Shown piece after piece: positions 23,969-33,593 of a stretch of DNA of 64,000 nucleotides; the stretch's first letter is position 1, and each line of letters starts with the position of its first letter. Both the position numbers and the translations under genes were made by a program. Source of the stretch: Campylobacter sp. CCUG 57310 (GTDB lineage Bacteria > Campylobacterota > Campylobacteria > Campylobacterales > Campylobacteraceae); assembly GCF_013201975.1 (NCBI RefSeq), contig NZ_CP053845.1:1550001-1614000 (forward strand), given 5' to 3'. The notes beneath the pieces were generated by a model. It was not told the DNA's origin. It saw nothing but the letters and a program-made list of their open reading frames with translations, and did not search any database.

Positions 23969-24860
23969 TCACACCCTCACATCCACTCTCTTATAGAATC
24001 TATCCTTCTCTTGTATCTGTTTATCATTGCTATTTAGAGTATGGTTAAGATATGAGATATTGTATAACTCATTTGAGCTTATTATGTTATTATCTGCTAG
24101 ATGTATTAAAAACCTAACTTCATTATTTTTCATTATCTTGCTTATCGCTGTTGCTCCAAGCTCTTTTAGACTTACGAATTTATTATCTTGTTTAATAAAG
24201 CAAACAAATTTGTGTTTCCATTAGGACAAGTTAATTTCAGCTCATCATTTGAGAATTTATAGTGATAACCGTCTTTAAAATATTCAAATATTAATCCAAA
24301 TTTATCTATGGTTATAGTTTTTAAAGCTTTATAAAAATCATCGGAATTTATAGAGCCAATACTTGAAATAGTAGCTTCAAAAGCAACGCCGACAACCATG
24401 TCGACTGTGGCTCCAACCAGATTAAACGCAGAACTTACAATTCCACCAGCTCACATACTAATAGATCTACCAATATTGCTAACAAGATAATCAATAACCA
24501 GTGGTGCTATTATCTCATCTAAACTTTTATCAGGATTCATATTTTTATCAAATGCGGCAGTTATTATTCCATCGGCGACTTCAAAAATACGACTTGTTTT
24601 GACCCCTATAAGTTTCATGGCAGCAGAACCGTATTCTTTTTTCATTTGTTCGCCAACTTCTTTTGTGATTTGACCTGAATTAACTTTTATATCAACTGCT
24701 TTATCATAGAGCTGTTAGCCATTTGTTTTAAAGCCGATTCTAACAAAGAGCCACTAAATGACATATATCCGCTAAAGCCAGCAAGAGCCTTTTCGTCTGA
24801 TGTGATATTTTTGTCATAAACGTCATATTTTTGACCATCTATCCATATGGTTGTTTGCAT
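23969..24860 (-). pseudogene. Decayed secreted RTX/LysM-type gene fragment with two frameshifts and one in-frame TGA
   Basis: A minus-strand reading frame begins at ATG 24860 with a ribosome-binding site GGAGAAAC just upstream (MQTTIWIDGQKYDVYD, then FSGYMSFSGSLLESALKQM). It shifts frame near 24715, continues as YDKAVDIKVNSGQITKEV and MKKEYGSAAMKLIGVK, and meets an in-frame TGA at 24451-24453 between ISM and AGGIVSSAF. It then runs on as VVGVAFEATISS to about 24210, shifts frame again, and ends KDRFYKRVDVRV with a stop at 23969. The sequence character (small-residue, helix-rich N-terminal region of a large secreted protein) matches the LysM/RTX-like gene at 25454-26632. It is clearly a broken gene, about 290 codons long; the original function was probably a secreted toxin or adhesin-like protein. 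Confidence 0.7.
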
Positions 24861-24890
24861 TTTTGTTTCTCCTTATTAATTAATTTTATT

Positions 24891-25334
24891 TTATAGTATT
24901 ATGCGATCTATTTGTGCTTCTATCTCATCGGCTTGTTTGTGCGTGAGGCCTGCTATTATGGTCATCTTGGCTTTACGATGTTGCGTCTTTTGAACTATTT
25001 CTACGTGCGCCGGTAAAAAAGCGCGTTCAAAGGTACGACAGTGTATTATATTTTCTGGTTTTATAATCTGATTTCCAAATATAAATCTATCTATAACAAT
25101 CTTGTCTTTATAAATTTCAACGTAGTTAAAAAATATCACCGAGTATAGCAGCCAGATCAAAAGTGCGGAGCCCAAAATCCCAAGTATGCGCATCCAGCCG
25201 TCGTAATATATCGCAGTAGGCAAGGCAGGCACGAGTAGGAAAAAACCATACTTGATAAAGTCGATCAGCACCATAAGCGGATTTCGTTTGTCTAGCCTAT
25301 ACAGCAACTCTAGTTTATTGCTTTCTTTTTCCAT
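24891..25334 (-). CDS. Two-TM membrane protein with PH-like domain, unknown
   Basis: A 147-aa protein with two close membrane helices (about 28-43 and 50-70) and a C-terminal part resembling a bacterial PH-like domain (YVEIYKDKIVIDRFIFGNQIIKPENI). The latter ends in a helix with Gln/Glu. I cannot name a function. Small membrane proteins with this layout often lie next to secreted toxin genes as immunity proteins, and here it sits between two broken toxin-like genes. Its codons are more G/C-rich than the neighbours, suggesting a different history or simple conservation. ATG 25334 has a weak AAAAAG-type upstream sequence. Confidence 0.7.
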   Translation of the reverse strand: MEKESNKLELLYRLDKRNPLMVLIDFIKYGFFLLVPALPTAIYYDGWMRILGILGSALLIWLLYSVIFFNYVEIYKDKIVIDRFIFGNQIIKPENIIHCRTFERAFLPAHVEIVQKTQHRKAKMTIIAGLTHKQADEIEAQIDRIIL

Positions 25335-25453
25335 TTACTCCACCAAAATTCAAATTTATGCATTTTACCCACAATACTTTTAAGTCGTATTTAAGCTACA
25401 ATTAATCTTTATTTTTAAAATATTATAAAAAATATTATATGTTTAACCTGTTA

Positions 25454-26632
25454 TTACGCACATTTAAGATTAAGACCCCAAGCTTTATTTTTATCATCAC
25501 TTATATAAGCTTTTTTATTCTTATCATACGTTCCGCCCTTTAAGATATCTTTTTTATTGCCTCCTTTTAAGACATCATCTCCTCCGTTACTATCTATAAG
25601 GATATTATCGGCGTTTTGATCTCCTACTAAAACATGGTCGGTTTCGTTTAGATTAAGTATGTTTGATTCTATAAGCACTTTGTTTTGAAGGAAAGATACT
25701 CTTCCTTCATCAACCAGCCAAGTATTTAGTTTAAGAAGATCTTTTGTAACCATACCGTTTCTCTGTGCTATGGTTGAAAGGGTATCTCCGCTTTTTACTT
25801 TATAAATTCCTCTACTTCCTAGATCTATCTCTTCTCCTGCTCTTATGAGGATATTAGAAAGTAAAAAAGATACCTTAGGTATATTATCAAGTGCATTTCT
25901 TATCTCTAAATTCGATAAGGATTTAATGTTGTAGGTGTGGGAGTTTAGGGTTATTTGTTTGATGCTGTTGTGTTTGGTTATTTCTTGAATTATTGATTTT
26001 TCTATTTCATCTTTTTTTGATTGATTGATATTTGTAATTTCTATGTGACTATCTGTATTTAATTTCATACTATAAATTAAACTTCCTTCTCCGCTCACAG
26101 GCGGTCTGCCAAAAAGATCTTTTATATCTTTCCAAAATTGTTCTAAAGTAACTTCTGAATAATATTTGCTTAATTCACTATATTTTGGAAGCAAGGATTT
26201 AGTGGTTTCTAAAATTTTATCTCTATATTCTTTATCATTATACAATCTTGTATAAAATTCATCTGCATTTCTCACATAAGTATCGAAAATACTAGACATA
26301 TAATTACCAAGGGGACTGTAGTGATTTATAACATACGAAGTTCCTCCATTTGATAGTAAGTTTAGAGTCGTTCCTGATTTGAATATTTTGTCTACTTGTT
26401 TGCCTGCAATAACTAATGTTATTGTGTCGCCAACCACTTTTCCAATTGCTTGATAAGAATTCTTATCATCAAGAATATTTCTTGTATAATTTAAACCAAC
26501 AGAATGAGAATTTACATACCAATATTGTAATGCATTTTTTCCAGTTGGACCTCCTGGCACAGCAGCGGCACCAATAGCCAACATAGTGTCTGCAACATTT
26601 AACATTTCATTCATAAAATCTTTTGATTCCAT
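25454..26632 (-). CDS. LysM- and RTX-repeat-containing secreted-type protein, probably truncated
   Basis: A 392-aa protein with no signal peptide. The N-terminal half is helical and Gly/Ala-rich (LAIGAAAVPGGPTGKNA), as in large type-I-secreted proteins. A LysM motif lies near 281-312 (YKVKSGDTLSTIAQRNGM), a peptidoglycan-binding module. Near the C-terminus there are degenerate RTX calcium-binding repeats (LIDSNGGDDVLKGGNKKDILKGG). The protein stops soon after them, whereas full RTX proteins have many repeats and a secretion tail, so this looks truncated or decayed. ATG 26632 has AAGGAG 6 bases upstream. The related broken gene at 23969-24860 lies just downstream. It could be a peptidoglycan-binding or toxin-delivery protein; activity is unproven. 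Confidence 0.7.
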   Translation of the reverse strand: MESKDFMNEMLNVADTMLAIGAAAVPGGPTGKNALQYWYVNSHSVGLNYTRNILDDKNSYQAIGKVVGDTITLVIAGKQVDKIFKSGTTLNLLSNGGTSYVINHYSPLGNYMSSIFDTYVRNADEFYTRLYNDKEYRDKILETTKSLLPKYSELSKYYSEVTLEQFWKDIKDLFGRPPVSGEGSLIYSMKLNTDSHIEITNINQSKKDEIEKSIIQEITKHNSIKQITLNSHTYNIKSLSNLEIRNALDNIPKVSFLLSNILIRAGEEIDLGSRGIYKVKSGDTLSTIAQRNGMVTKDLLKLNTWLVDEGRVSFLQNKVLIESNILNLNETDHVLVGDQNADNILIDSNGGDDVLKGGNKKDILKGGTYDKNKKAYISDDKNKAWGLNLKCA

Positions 26633-26689
26633 TCAAAACTCCTTGAGTACAAAATTTAATTAATCTTTTTCAAAATCCTACTGTAATTA

Positions 26690-27343
26690 TCATCCTATTT
26701 TAGTTTCTTCGTGCGAAGTATATATTAAATTTAGTTTATTTTTTATGGCTATATTTTTATTTTTAAAAAATAACAAAAGCTCATCAAATTCGGCTTTGTT
26801 GTTTGGAACAATATTTAAATAACCACCATCTTTAAAAAATATTAAAAATGTTTTTATGGATTTGCGAGAAATAAATTTAAAAGGCAAAATAAAAAAAGCA
26901 TATATAAAAGCTATTAAAATTTTAGTAGATACATAAAAGAAAAGCTCCAAAATATCAGTTTTAAAAGCAAGACTTAACAGTGATTTATCTTTATAGGCAT
27001 CTTTTCCATACTCGTGATTTGTTGCTAAAACAAATTCTACACTTTCTATATTATCAACCACAAAATCAGCCTTTAAATCAAAAGTCGAATATTTGATATT
27101 TTGATTATTTATCTCAAAAATTTGTTTGCCATTTTTATAATATTGGATATTTTTATATATGCTATAAAATAACAAACCAATGGAGATTGCAACAAGTATA
27201 ATAGTTTTAGTAAAAACACCATTATTATAGGAGTTTGCCAAACTATAAAACAACAACGGAAGCATTACTAAGGTAAACGTAAAATATCTGTAAAACCTAC
27301 TTAAGTCTCTTACCACTATCGGCTCTTTATCGTAATCTCTCAA
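26690..27343 (-). CDS. Small two-TM membrane protein, possible immunity protein
   Basis: A protein of about 217 aa with two membrane helices near 24-41 and 45-65, and a possible third hydrophobic segment near 135-155. No family is recognised. I start it at TTG 27343 (LRDYDKEPIVV) because AAAAAGGATAAAT precedes it exactly as at the related gene at 28158; a start at 27367 lies inside the duplicated upstream block and is less likely. Its first residues RDYDKEPI match those of the 28158 gene. It lies downstream of a small gene and upstream of the LysM/RTX-type gene, a position that suggests an immunity or secretion-accessory role, by inference. Confidence 0.65.
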   Translation of the reverse strand: MRDYDKEPIVVRDLSRFYRYFTFTLVMLPLLFYSLANSYNNGVFTKTIILVAISIGLLFYSIYKNIQYYKNGKQIFEINNQNIKYSTFDLKADFVVDNIESVEFVLATNHEYGKDAYKDKSLLSLAFKTDILELFFYVSTKILIAFIYAFFILPFKFISRKSIKTFLIFFKDGGYLNIVPNNKAEFDELLLFFKNKNIAIKNKLNLIYTSHEETKIG

Positions 27344-27375
27344 ATTTATCCTTTTTGTTTTTTGCAATATTGAAG

Positions 27376-27606
27376 TTAAATTGATTGATATTCTATATTA
27401 GTATAATTTATTGTTGCCCCGACCGCTATACCAGCTCCAGCTACCGCCATCCATACTTGAGCATTGGCTAATCCTATTTTAGCAATATACTTGCCAGATT
27501 GGACATCTTTTCTGACAATAGTTATAAAATTTGAAACTGCATCAAAGTACCTGCTAGGAATATTTTGGATATATTCGCTACCGTCTAAATTAACTTCTTT
27601 TGACAT
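27376..27606 (-). CDS. Unknown 76-aa protein with one hydrophobic segment
   Basis: A 76-aa protein, not recognised. It has a polar start (SKEVNLDGSEYIQNIPSRYFDAV), a hydrophobic Ala/Gly stretch (MAVAGAGIAVGAT near 53-65) and the end NYTNIEYQSI. ATG 27606 has AGGAG a few bases upstream, which supports expression. The 3-prime end is duplicated further upstream at about 28196-28230, giving NYTNIEYQAI, so a second copy once existed there. It is probably part of a small toxin/immunity-like cassette; the function is unknown. Confidence 0.55.
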   Translation of the reverse strand: MSKEVNLDGSEYIQNIPSRYFDAVSNFITIVRKDVQSGKYIAKIGLANAQVWMAVAGAGIAVGATINYTNIEYQSI

Positions 27607-27615
27607 ATTATTCTC

Positions 27616-28158
27616 CTAGTATTTTATTAACTTCTTTATTATATAATTGCCAACAAATGGATACGTCCCGCTACTTAAATCAAATTTAAAATCCTCATTA
27701 AGTGAAGTATCGTAAATAGCATTCATTAGTTTTTGAAACTCACCATCATTCTCTCTTACAAATAAAAAATATAAAAACTTTTTGTTTTTATAAAAAATAA
27801 TTATAGGATAATATCCGAACACATAGATTGAATATTTATAGAATATATCCTCTTTTTTTATTCTTAGATTATTTCCAGTAATAAGATTTTTATTAGTAAT
27901 ATATATATACTGCCTTGCATAGTTTGATATCTCACAATATATAGTATAAAGCAAGAATATTAAAAAAATAGGTATGATTATCATAGATAAAATACCACTA
28001 TCTATGATATGAATCAAAATGAATATCAAAAATATACAAATAAAAATCCTGACACCAAAAAAAGAATTTGTATTTTTAAAACAATACAATATCTCTTCGC
28101 CATCTTCAAGCTTAATATGCTCGGGTAAGATTATTGGCTCTTTATCATAATCTCCCAA
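27616..28158 (-). CDS. Small two-TM membrane protein, paralogue-like start to the 27343 gene
   Basis: A 180-aa protein with membrane helices near 30-50 and 52-70 and a lysine/phenylalanine-rich soluble part. It starts at TTG 28158 (GDYDKEPIIL), preceded by AAAAGGATAAA as in the gene starting at 27343. The shared N-terminus DYDKEPI and the shared upstream sequence show that the two starts came from a duplication, although the bodies differ. No family or catalytic motif is seen. Possibly an immunity protein; that is inference from size, topology and neighbourhood. Confidence 0.65.
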   Translation of the reverse strand: MGDYDKEPIILPEHIKLEDGEEILYCFKNTNSFFGVRIFICIFLIFILIHIIDSGILSMIIIPIFLIFLLYTIYCEISNYARQYIYITNKNLITGNNLRIKKEDIFYKYSIYVFGYYPIIIFYKNKKFLYFLFVRENDGEFQKLMNAIYDTSLNEDFKFDLSSGTYPFVGNYIIKKLIKY

Positions 28159-28318
28159 ATTTATCCTTTTTTATAGTTTTTTTGCAATATTGAAGTTAAA
28201 TTGCTTGATATTCTATATTAGTATAATTTAAGGTGTGTTTAAAATTTAGTTTATTGAAGTTTGATACTCTTTATTTCCGGCATTATAAAGCAAATACACA
28301 AAACTAAAATTTAATACT

Positions 28319-28612
28319 CTAACTCTTTAAATTCAAACTTCTACCTATAGGAAACTCTACTTTAGCTTTTCTTTCAAATATCTTGGTAAAGTCATAGTTA
28401 TCTATTATGGTTTGGTGTTTTTGATAGAATTCTCTGTTTGATCTGTTTACTTCTTCTAAAAACTCATCAAACATCTTATTAGCTAACTCCATATTCTCCA
28501 AACCAACTTCTTTAGTATATTCAGCTATTAGTTTTTCTAGCCTATCAGCTCCTAGAAAGCCTTGAATACTATTGGAAGTCATAGTAAGCTTTAACTCTTT
28601 GAGTTCTATCAC
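28319..28612 (-). CDS. Unknown 97-aa protein or fragment
   Basis: An open frame of 97 codons from GTG 28612 (or ATG 28582) without a clear ribosome-binding site. It is hydrophilic and mostly helical, rich in Glu and Lys (ADRLEKLIAEYTKEVGLENMELANKMFDEFLEEV). No family is recognised. It overlaps, in another frame, the end of the broken frame at 28569-28832, so it may be the continuation of that gene after a frameshift rather than a gene of its own. Confidence 0.4.
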   Translation of the reverse strand: MIELKELKLTMTSNSIQGFLGADRLEKLIAEYTKEVGLENMELANKMFDEFLEEVNRSNREFYQKHQTIIDNYDFTKIFERKAKVEFPIGRSLNLKS

Positions 28613-28832
28613 TTGTCAAATCCATACCTATACTTTCTACTTCTATAAAGTATCCAAACATTGTTCCTATGGATATCTTATCTTTTGGTTCGTTTTAATC
28701 ACAATCAACTTCGATTAACTCTTTATATCAGTCTTTTGCTCTATGTAGTGTTCTAGTATCAGAAGTTGGAGATCTTGCAAAATTTATCATTGTTAAACCG
28801 GTATATCTAGTTCTCGTTAATTCTATTTGCAG
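28569..28832 (-). pseudogene. Broken reading frame with two in-frame stops
   Basis: Read on the minus strand from about 28832 there is a protein-like frame LQIELTRTRYTGLTMINFAR, then SDTRTLHRAKD, a TGA, YKELIEVDCD, a TAA, and NEPKDKISIGTMFGYFIEVE ending at 28569. The composition looks coding, and the TGA could replace a Trp codon. The product is unknown. It may connect by a frameshift to the frame at 28319-28612. Confidence 0.45.
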
Positions 28833-29023
28833 TTAAAGTATTCTATTATGTAGTAAATATACAAAACATATAATAAAGTGAGAAAATATACTTCTTAAAT
28901 TTAATATCAAAAAAAATAATATAAAAAATCCTTACTATAGTATTCGAACCAACAACTAAAAAGTAAACTGTTATTTTTGTAATAGCGTATAATCATATCA
29001 ACTGTTAAAATAATACTTTATTA

Positions 29024-29067
29024 AAAAGTGAGACAGTAAAAAATTTTATACTTACTGTCTCACTTTT
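29024..29067. repeat. 16-bp perfect inverted repeat beside tRNA-Asn
   Basis: AAAAGTGAGACAGTAA (29024-29039) and its exact reverse complement (29052-29067) enclose a 12-nt AT loop. The last arm is followed by a further copy of GTCTCACTTTT at 29068-29078. It lies in a non-coding stretch (28833-29262) that otherwise holds nothing I can identify. It could be a terminator, since the plus strand continues into TTTTTT, or an end of a lost mobile element. Confidence 0.7.
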
Positions 29068-29262
29068 GTCTCACTTTTTTTCGGAATAGAATAGAATCAA
29101 TAAGAAATTTAAGGAAAAAATAAGAAAAGTTTAAGCGAAAACAGATCAAAAATCAAAGAAAAATAGTTAATTCTAAGCTCGTATTTAAGGCTTTTTAAGA
29201 ACTTTTTGGAAAGAAAAAGAATAAAACGGAAAAATAAAGAAAAAAATGGAACTGAAAGTAAG

Positions 29263-29337
29263 TGGCTCCGGATGCTGGATTCGAACCAGCGACCAATCGG
29301 TTAACAGCCGACTACTCTACCGCTGAGCTAATCCGGA
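29263..29337 (-). tRNA. tRNA-Asn (anticodon GUU)
   Basis: On the minus strand the gene starts TCCGGATTAGCTCAGC, has the anticodon arm with GTT (CTGTTAACC), the T-arm GGTTCGAATCC and the 3-prime acceptor half, and encodes CCA at 29263-29265. The acceptor stem TCCGGA/TCCGGA-complement pairs well. It marks the right border of the accessory region, a common integration site for islands. Confidence 0.96.
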
Positions 29338-29444
29338 ATAAGTTGTTAAAGAAAGTGGCATTATAGAGAAAAATATAGATTTTGTCAATAAAATTTAGCT
29401 TAAATTCTAGGCTTTTACCAATATTTTCAAAGCATTATCTAAAT

Positions 29445-30347
29445 TTAGCTTAGTTTATAAAAATGAGCTCCGGCTATATTTACTATTTTTATTTTTTTAG
29501 ATTCTAAAAGTTTATTTAAATTTTTTTTTGAGTTTTCAGAAAAGCTGTTTTTAACGTCATTTTCGCTCTGAGGACGACGAGCAAGCAGCTGTAAAAGCTG
29601 CTCCTCATCAAATTCAAGCAGATCACCGCTATATTTAGCACTAGCTACTACGCATGGAATGTTTTTGATCTCACAAGCAAGCTCATTTAAAAATTCTCTT
29701 GAAACACCCTTAACAGGATATGACGGAGGGCGATCGATACTGCTTATATCAACCCTACTAGGCGATATTTTATTTATAGCCAAATTTAAAGCCTCAAACT
29801 CCTTTTTAGTGTCGTTTAATCCTTTGACAACTAAAATTTCAAGCACAAGTTCGCCTTTAAATTTCTTACTAAATTCACTCATTTTTTCAATCAAATCCGA
29901 AACGTACAGATCTTTTTTGCCTCGATCTACTTTAAGAAATGTCTTTTGAATAGCACTATCAAGGCTAAATTTAACTAAATCAAGCCCCAAAAGAGCATTG
30001 TAAATTTTAGGATTAAGCACGCCCGTGCCATTTGAAAGTATAAGAAGTTTCAACTTGCCTTTTATCAAATTTAACTCGGCAATTAGCTCGGCTAAATTCG
30101 GATATAAAGTAGGCTCGCCGTTTGCGGTAATCGTTATAACGTCAATATTTTTATCTTTCTTAAGGGCTTGCCTGACCTCATTTACTACATCATTAACGCT
30201 TGGCGGATCTGATATCTCGTCCACTATCTTAGCTTGAGTTAGCTCGCAATAAACACAATCAAAATTACAACACTTCCCTTTAGGAGACAGATCAACCCCA
30301 AGGGAAGTGCCAAAACGTCTAGAGCTTACAGGCCCAAAAACGATCAT
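29445..30347 (-). CDS. Radical SAM Fe-S oxidoreductase, function unknown
   Basis: A 300-aa protein of the radical SAM superfamily. The Cx3Cx2C cluster motif is CNFDCVYC (about 27-34), with a preceding LGVDLSPKGKC. A GEPTLYPN segment supplies the usual GGEP-like SAM-binding stretch, and LILSNGTG and VKFSLDS follow. The C-terminal part (about 245-300) looks like a small winged helix (LQLLARRPQSENDVKNSF). Its substrate is not known. It is downstream of the chemoreceptor gene, 3 bp after its stop, in the direction hemE - chemoreceptor - this gene. Confidence 0.85.
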   Translation of the reverse strand: MIVFGPVSSRRFGTSLGVDLSPKGKCCNFDCVYCELTQAKIVDEISDPPSVNDVVNEVRQALKKDKNIDVITITANGEPTLYPNLAELIAELNLIKGKLKLLILSNGTGVLNPKIYNALLGLDLVKFSLDSAIQKTFLKVDRGKKDLYVSDLIEKMSEFSKKFKGELVLEILVVKGLNDTKKEFEALNLAINKISPSRVDISSIDRPPSYPVKGVSREFLNELACEIKNIPCVVASAKYSGDLLEFDEEQLLQLLARRPQSENDVKNSFSENSKKNLNKLLESKKIKIVNIAGAHFYKLS

Positions 30348-30350
30348 TAA

Positions 30351-32339
30351 CTAAAACCTCTTCCTCTTCACATCATCTGCTATATCTTTAGCCATACTAT
30401 CAACTTCAGCTGTTACCTCGTTTGTCTTATTGGCTACTATTACATTTTGTCTGGTTAGATCATCTATATTGGCAACCGATTGATTTATCATGTTTATTCC
30501 GTCAGCTTGTTCTTTTATAGATTCACTCATCTCGTTTATGCTTTGAGCGAGTACATTTGTATTAGCTTCTATCTCACCTAATGATTTTTGAGTTCTTTCG
30601 GCTAGTTTTCTTACTTCATCGGCAACTACCGCAAAGCCACGTCCATGCTCTCCGGCACGTGCCGCTTCTATAGCAGCATTTAATGCTAGTAAGTTTGTTT
30701 GATCTGCTATATCTCTTATTATTACTATTATGTTTTTTATCTCTTCGCTTTGTCTTATTACATCTTGAGTCTTTTGAGATATGGCAGACATTGACGAGCT
30801 CATCTGCTCTACTGCGGCTGCACTTTCTTGAAGTGAATTTGCTTGCCTATTAGCTCCGCTTGTTAGTTCGTTCATGTATTCAGATAGAGCTTGTGCTTTT
30901 TGTCTTAAATTTTCAGCCTGAGACAAATTTGCACGAAGCATGTTTGATATCTCTTCACCTAGTCCGTTTACTCCTTCTGCCATCTTACCGTTATCATCAA
31001 GTCTAGCCGTAAAGTCTTGATTTTTAAATTTATCAAGAAGATTTATAAGTTCTATGCCGTTTTTGGCAATATTATCTTTTAAAGCCTCTTGAAGCTCTTT
31101 AAATGTATGTTTTAACTGATTTAATGCAGGGTTTGACGTTTGTGCATTAAGAGTTGCCGTAAAGTCTCCGGATTTGATACTGTCTACGAATGTATTTGCT
31201 TCTTTTATAAAGTCGTTTTCAGAGATTTTGGCTGATTCTATCTTGCTTATGTTGTCATTTATTAAAGATGCCATTTGTCCAAATTCGTCTTTGGTTTTTA
31301 CGTTTAATTTAGCAGGCTCTTTTATCTCATGGTTTAGGAATTTAAAGAAGGATATTAATCCTGTTGAAATTAGGTTGAGGGGTTTGAGAAAGTATCCTAC
31401 TACAAAGATTAATGCACCTATGATACCCATAACAAATACGGTTGAAAATATAGTTTCGTGATAAATAATTTCATTTAAAACAGGGTCATAATCACTAAGT
31501 GAGTTATCAGAGCAGATAAGCCAATTAGCTTTATCGTATTTATGGCAAGCAAAAAGTCTCTCGTCCCCACCTAAAGTATGGATATATGCTTTGCCTTGAC
31601 TGGATGCATAACTATCTATAGCCAAATTAATAGCCGTTTTTAAATCAGGCTCTTCAGACAAAATGAAATTATTATTTGGATGATAAACCAAAAGTCTTGC
31701 ATCAATATCAACGATAGCTACGCTGCTACTTTCTGACTCTTTCATCTGTGCTACATCTTTGGCTATATCATCTAAATACATATCCGCAGCTACGACACCT
31801 ACAGCTTTACTATCTATGATTATTGGCTTAACTATAGTAAGAGTGTATTTACCGCTTGATTGAGCCAAATAAGGATGAGTAAATACTAAATCACCTTTTG
31901 CCACACTTTGCTTGTACCAAGGTTTGGTTCTTGAATCGTAATTATCTTTTTCTGGTGTTAAATGTAAAAATTCAGGCCTGTGCCCAGGCTTAGTCACCGC
32001 ATCAAACAAATGACCGTTATCGCTAAAACCTATATAAAATTCCGCTATATTCAAAGCCGTAGCCATAGTTATTAAACGATCTTTAAGGCTCTCTCTGTCT
32101 TGCATTAGATAAGGATTGTCCTGAATGTATTTTGTCAAATTTTCAACCGCAACTATTTTAGAGTTAAAATACTCTCTTACATATATTGCCACAGAGCGTG
32201 TAGAAGCCTCTTTGGATGTTTTAGATACATCTATGATAGTATTTTTCATGCCTTTATAGCTTACGGTTTCAAATACGGAAAATGCTATTGTAAGCAACAC
32301 AAATATAATTAAAGCTATTTTGCTAGCAACTTTTTTCAT
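30351..32339 (-). CDS. Methyl-accepting chemotaxis protein with Cache sensor
   Basis: A 662-aa transmembrane chemoreceptor. A first membrane helix (about 7-27) leads to a large periplasmic dCache-type sensor (about 35-280; [35 protein letters not shown]). A second helix lies near 288-312, then a HAMP-like linker, then the cytoplasmic signalling hairpin with the invariant tip [30 protein letters not shown]. It ends KRKRF. The receptor passes ligand binding to CheA-CheW at the cell pole. The dCache fold binds small ligands such as amino acids or organic acids; the ligand is not predictable here. ATG 32339 has AAAGGAG upstream. Confidence 0.93.
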   Translation of the reverse strand: MKKVASKIALIIFVLLTIAFSVFETVSYKGMKNTIIDVSKTSKEASTRSVAIYVREYFNSKIVAVENLTKYIQDNPYLMQDRESLKDRLITMATALNIAEFYIGFSDNGHLFDAVTKPGHRPEFLHLTPEKDNYDSRTKPWYKQSVAKGDLVFTHPYLAQSSGKYTLTIVKPIIIDSKAVGVVAADMYLDDIAKDVAQMKESESSSVAIVDIDARLLVYHPNNNFILSEEPDLKTAINLAIDSYASSQGKAYIHTLGGDERLFACHKYDKANWLICSDNSLSDYDPVLNEIIYHETIFSTVFVMGIIGALIFVVGYFLKPLNLISTGLISFFKFLNHEIKEPAKLNVKTKDEFGQMASLINDNISKIESAKISENDFIKEANTFVDSIKSGDFTATLNAQTSNPALNQLKHTFKELQEALKDNIAKNGIELINLLDKFKNQDFTARLDDNGKMAEGVNGLGEEISNMLRANLSQAENLRQKAQALSEYMNELTSGANRQANSLQESAAAVEQMSSSMSAISQKTQDVIRQSEEIKNIIVIIRDIADQTNLLALNAAIEAARAGEHGRGFAVVADEVRKLAERTQKSLGEIEANTNVLAQSINEMSESIKEQADGINMINQSVANIDDLTRQNVIVANKTNEVTAEVDSMAKDIADDVKRKRF

Positions 32340-32365
32340 AACAACTCCTTTTTACAATATTATAA

Positions 32366-33388
32366 TTATTTGCTACTTTTTTCCTGAACCCGCCTGATGA
32401 AATGTTTTGCGTTTTCTACAGGAATATCAGGCAAAATTCCATGCCCCAAGTTAAATATATGAGGCGTATCTTGCATAACTTCTAAAATTTTATCGACACC
32501 TTCGTCAATCGCTGATTTTGAGTATAGCCTTGTCGGTTCCATATTGCCTTGAAGGACAAATTTAGGGCTTAACTTCGCCTTGGCAAGCTCTATCGGAGTA
32601 CTCCAATCCACGCCAAAAACCTCGAAATTTCCATCTATCTTATCAAGATATCCGCTTATGCCCTTTGGAAATACGATAACGGGAATTTGCGGAAATTCAG
32701 CCTTAAGCGCATCAACTATCTCCAAGATGTATTTAAACCCGAATTCAAAATACGCACTCATCTCAAGCGCCGCCGCCCAACTGTCAAAAATTTGCACCGC
32801 ATTTACGCCCGCTTTAATTTGCTCTTTCATATAGCCGATAAGTGCAGCGGTAACTTTGGCTAAAATTTGATGCATAAATTCGGGATTTGAGTATAAAAGC
32901 TTCTTGCTAACGGCATAAGTTTTCGTCCCTCCGCCCTCAATCATATAAGTAGCTATCGTCCAAGGAGCACCGCAAAATCCGATTAGAGCTTTATCCTGAG
33001 CCAAATTTTCGCGAGTTAGCTTGATCGTATCATAAACATAGCTTAAATTTTTGATTGATTTTTGCACGTCAAGCCTGTCTAAGTCCTCTTTTGTCTTGAT
33101 CGGATCGCTAAAAACAGGCCCCTCGCCTTGCACAAATTTAAGATCCATACCCATTTCAAGCGGCACGACCAAGATATCGCTAAAAAGTATCGCCGCATCA
33201 ACACCTAAAATATCAACAGGCTGGATAGTTACTTCACTTGCCTTTTTATAATCCTTGCAAAGCGATAAAAAATCTCCCGCCGACTTGCGAACCGCCATAT
33301 ACTCGGGCAGATAGCGCCCCGCCTGACGCATCATCCAAACAGGAGTATAAGGCGTAGGTTTCTTAAAACAAGCATCTACAAATATCAT
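32366..33388 (-). CDS. hemE: Uroporphyrinogen decarboxylase
   Basis: A 340-aa HemE converting uroporphyrinogen III to coproporphyrinogen III in haem synthesis, cytoplasmic. The diagnostic start is [15 protein letters not shown] (about 17-31). Further family signatures are [27 protein letters not shown](I/V)EGGGTK, IFDSWA and [18 protein letters not shown]. Length is normal. It is first in a leftward run with the chemoreceptor and radical SAM genes, a spacing of 26 bp to the former. Confidence 0.97.
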   Translation of the reverse strand: MIFVDACFKKPTPYTPVWMMRQAGRYLPEYMAVRKSAGDFLSLCKDYKKASEVTIQPVDILGVDAAILFSDILVVPLEMGMDLKFVQGEGPVFSDPIKTKEDLDRLDVQKSIKNLSYVYDTIKLTRENLAQDKALIGFCGAPWTIATYMIEGGGTKTYAVSKKLLYSNPEFMHQILAKVTAALIGYMKEQIKAGVNAVQIFDSWAAALEMSAYFEFGFKYILEIVDALKAEFPQIPVIVFPKGISGYLDKIDGNFEVFGVDWSTPIELAKAKLSPKFVLQGNMEPTRLYSKSAIDEGVDKILEVMQDTPHIFNLGHGILPDIPVENAKHFIRRVQEKSSK

Positions 33389-33593
33389 TAAATTTCCTTT
33401 AAATTTTTGCCGATTGTATCACATTTATTATTAAAGTATTTAAAATTTGACAATAAGCCGAGTATTATTTTTTCTGCGTATTTTAAAATTTCATTTACCA
33501 AATATTCATTCTATATCGGCTGTTTTAAAATTTAGTTTAACCTTATTTTGGTTGAAAATATTAACTTGCTAAAACAAAATTTTAAATCCTAAA

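Larger units (their letters stand above)
27321..28230. repeat. Direct duplication of a gene-junction segment (27321-27410 and 28136-28230)
   Basis: The two blocks are about 90-95 bp and nearly identical in their right half. That half runs from TTTTTTGCAATATTG through TTAGTATAATTTA with one base difference (27357-27410 against 28178-28230). Each block covers the 3-prime end of a small gene and the start region of a membrane-protein gene. The 28136-28230 copy keeps only a remnant of the small gene. This marks a past tandem duplication of a [small gene - membrane protein] unit. Confidence 0.8.

Noticed and set aside
28942-28951. ATTCGAACCA similar to the tRNA T-arm, possible att remnant
   Set aside because: Only 10 bases agree with the tRNA gene at 29263-29337, which is not enough to call an attachment site.
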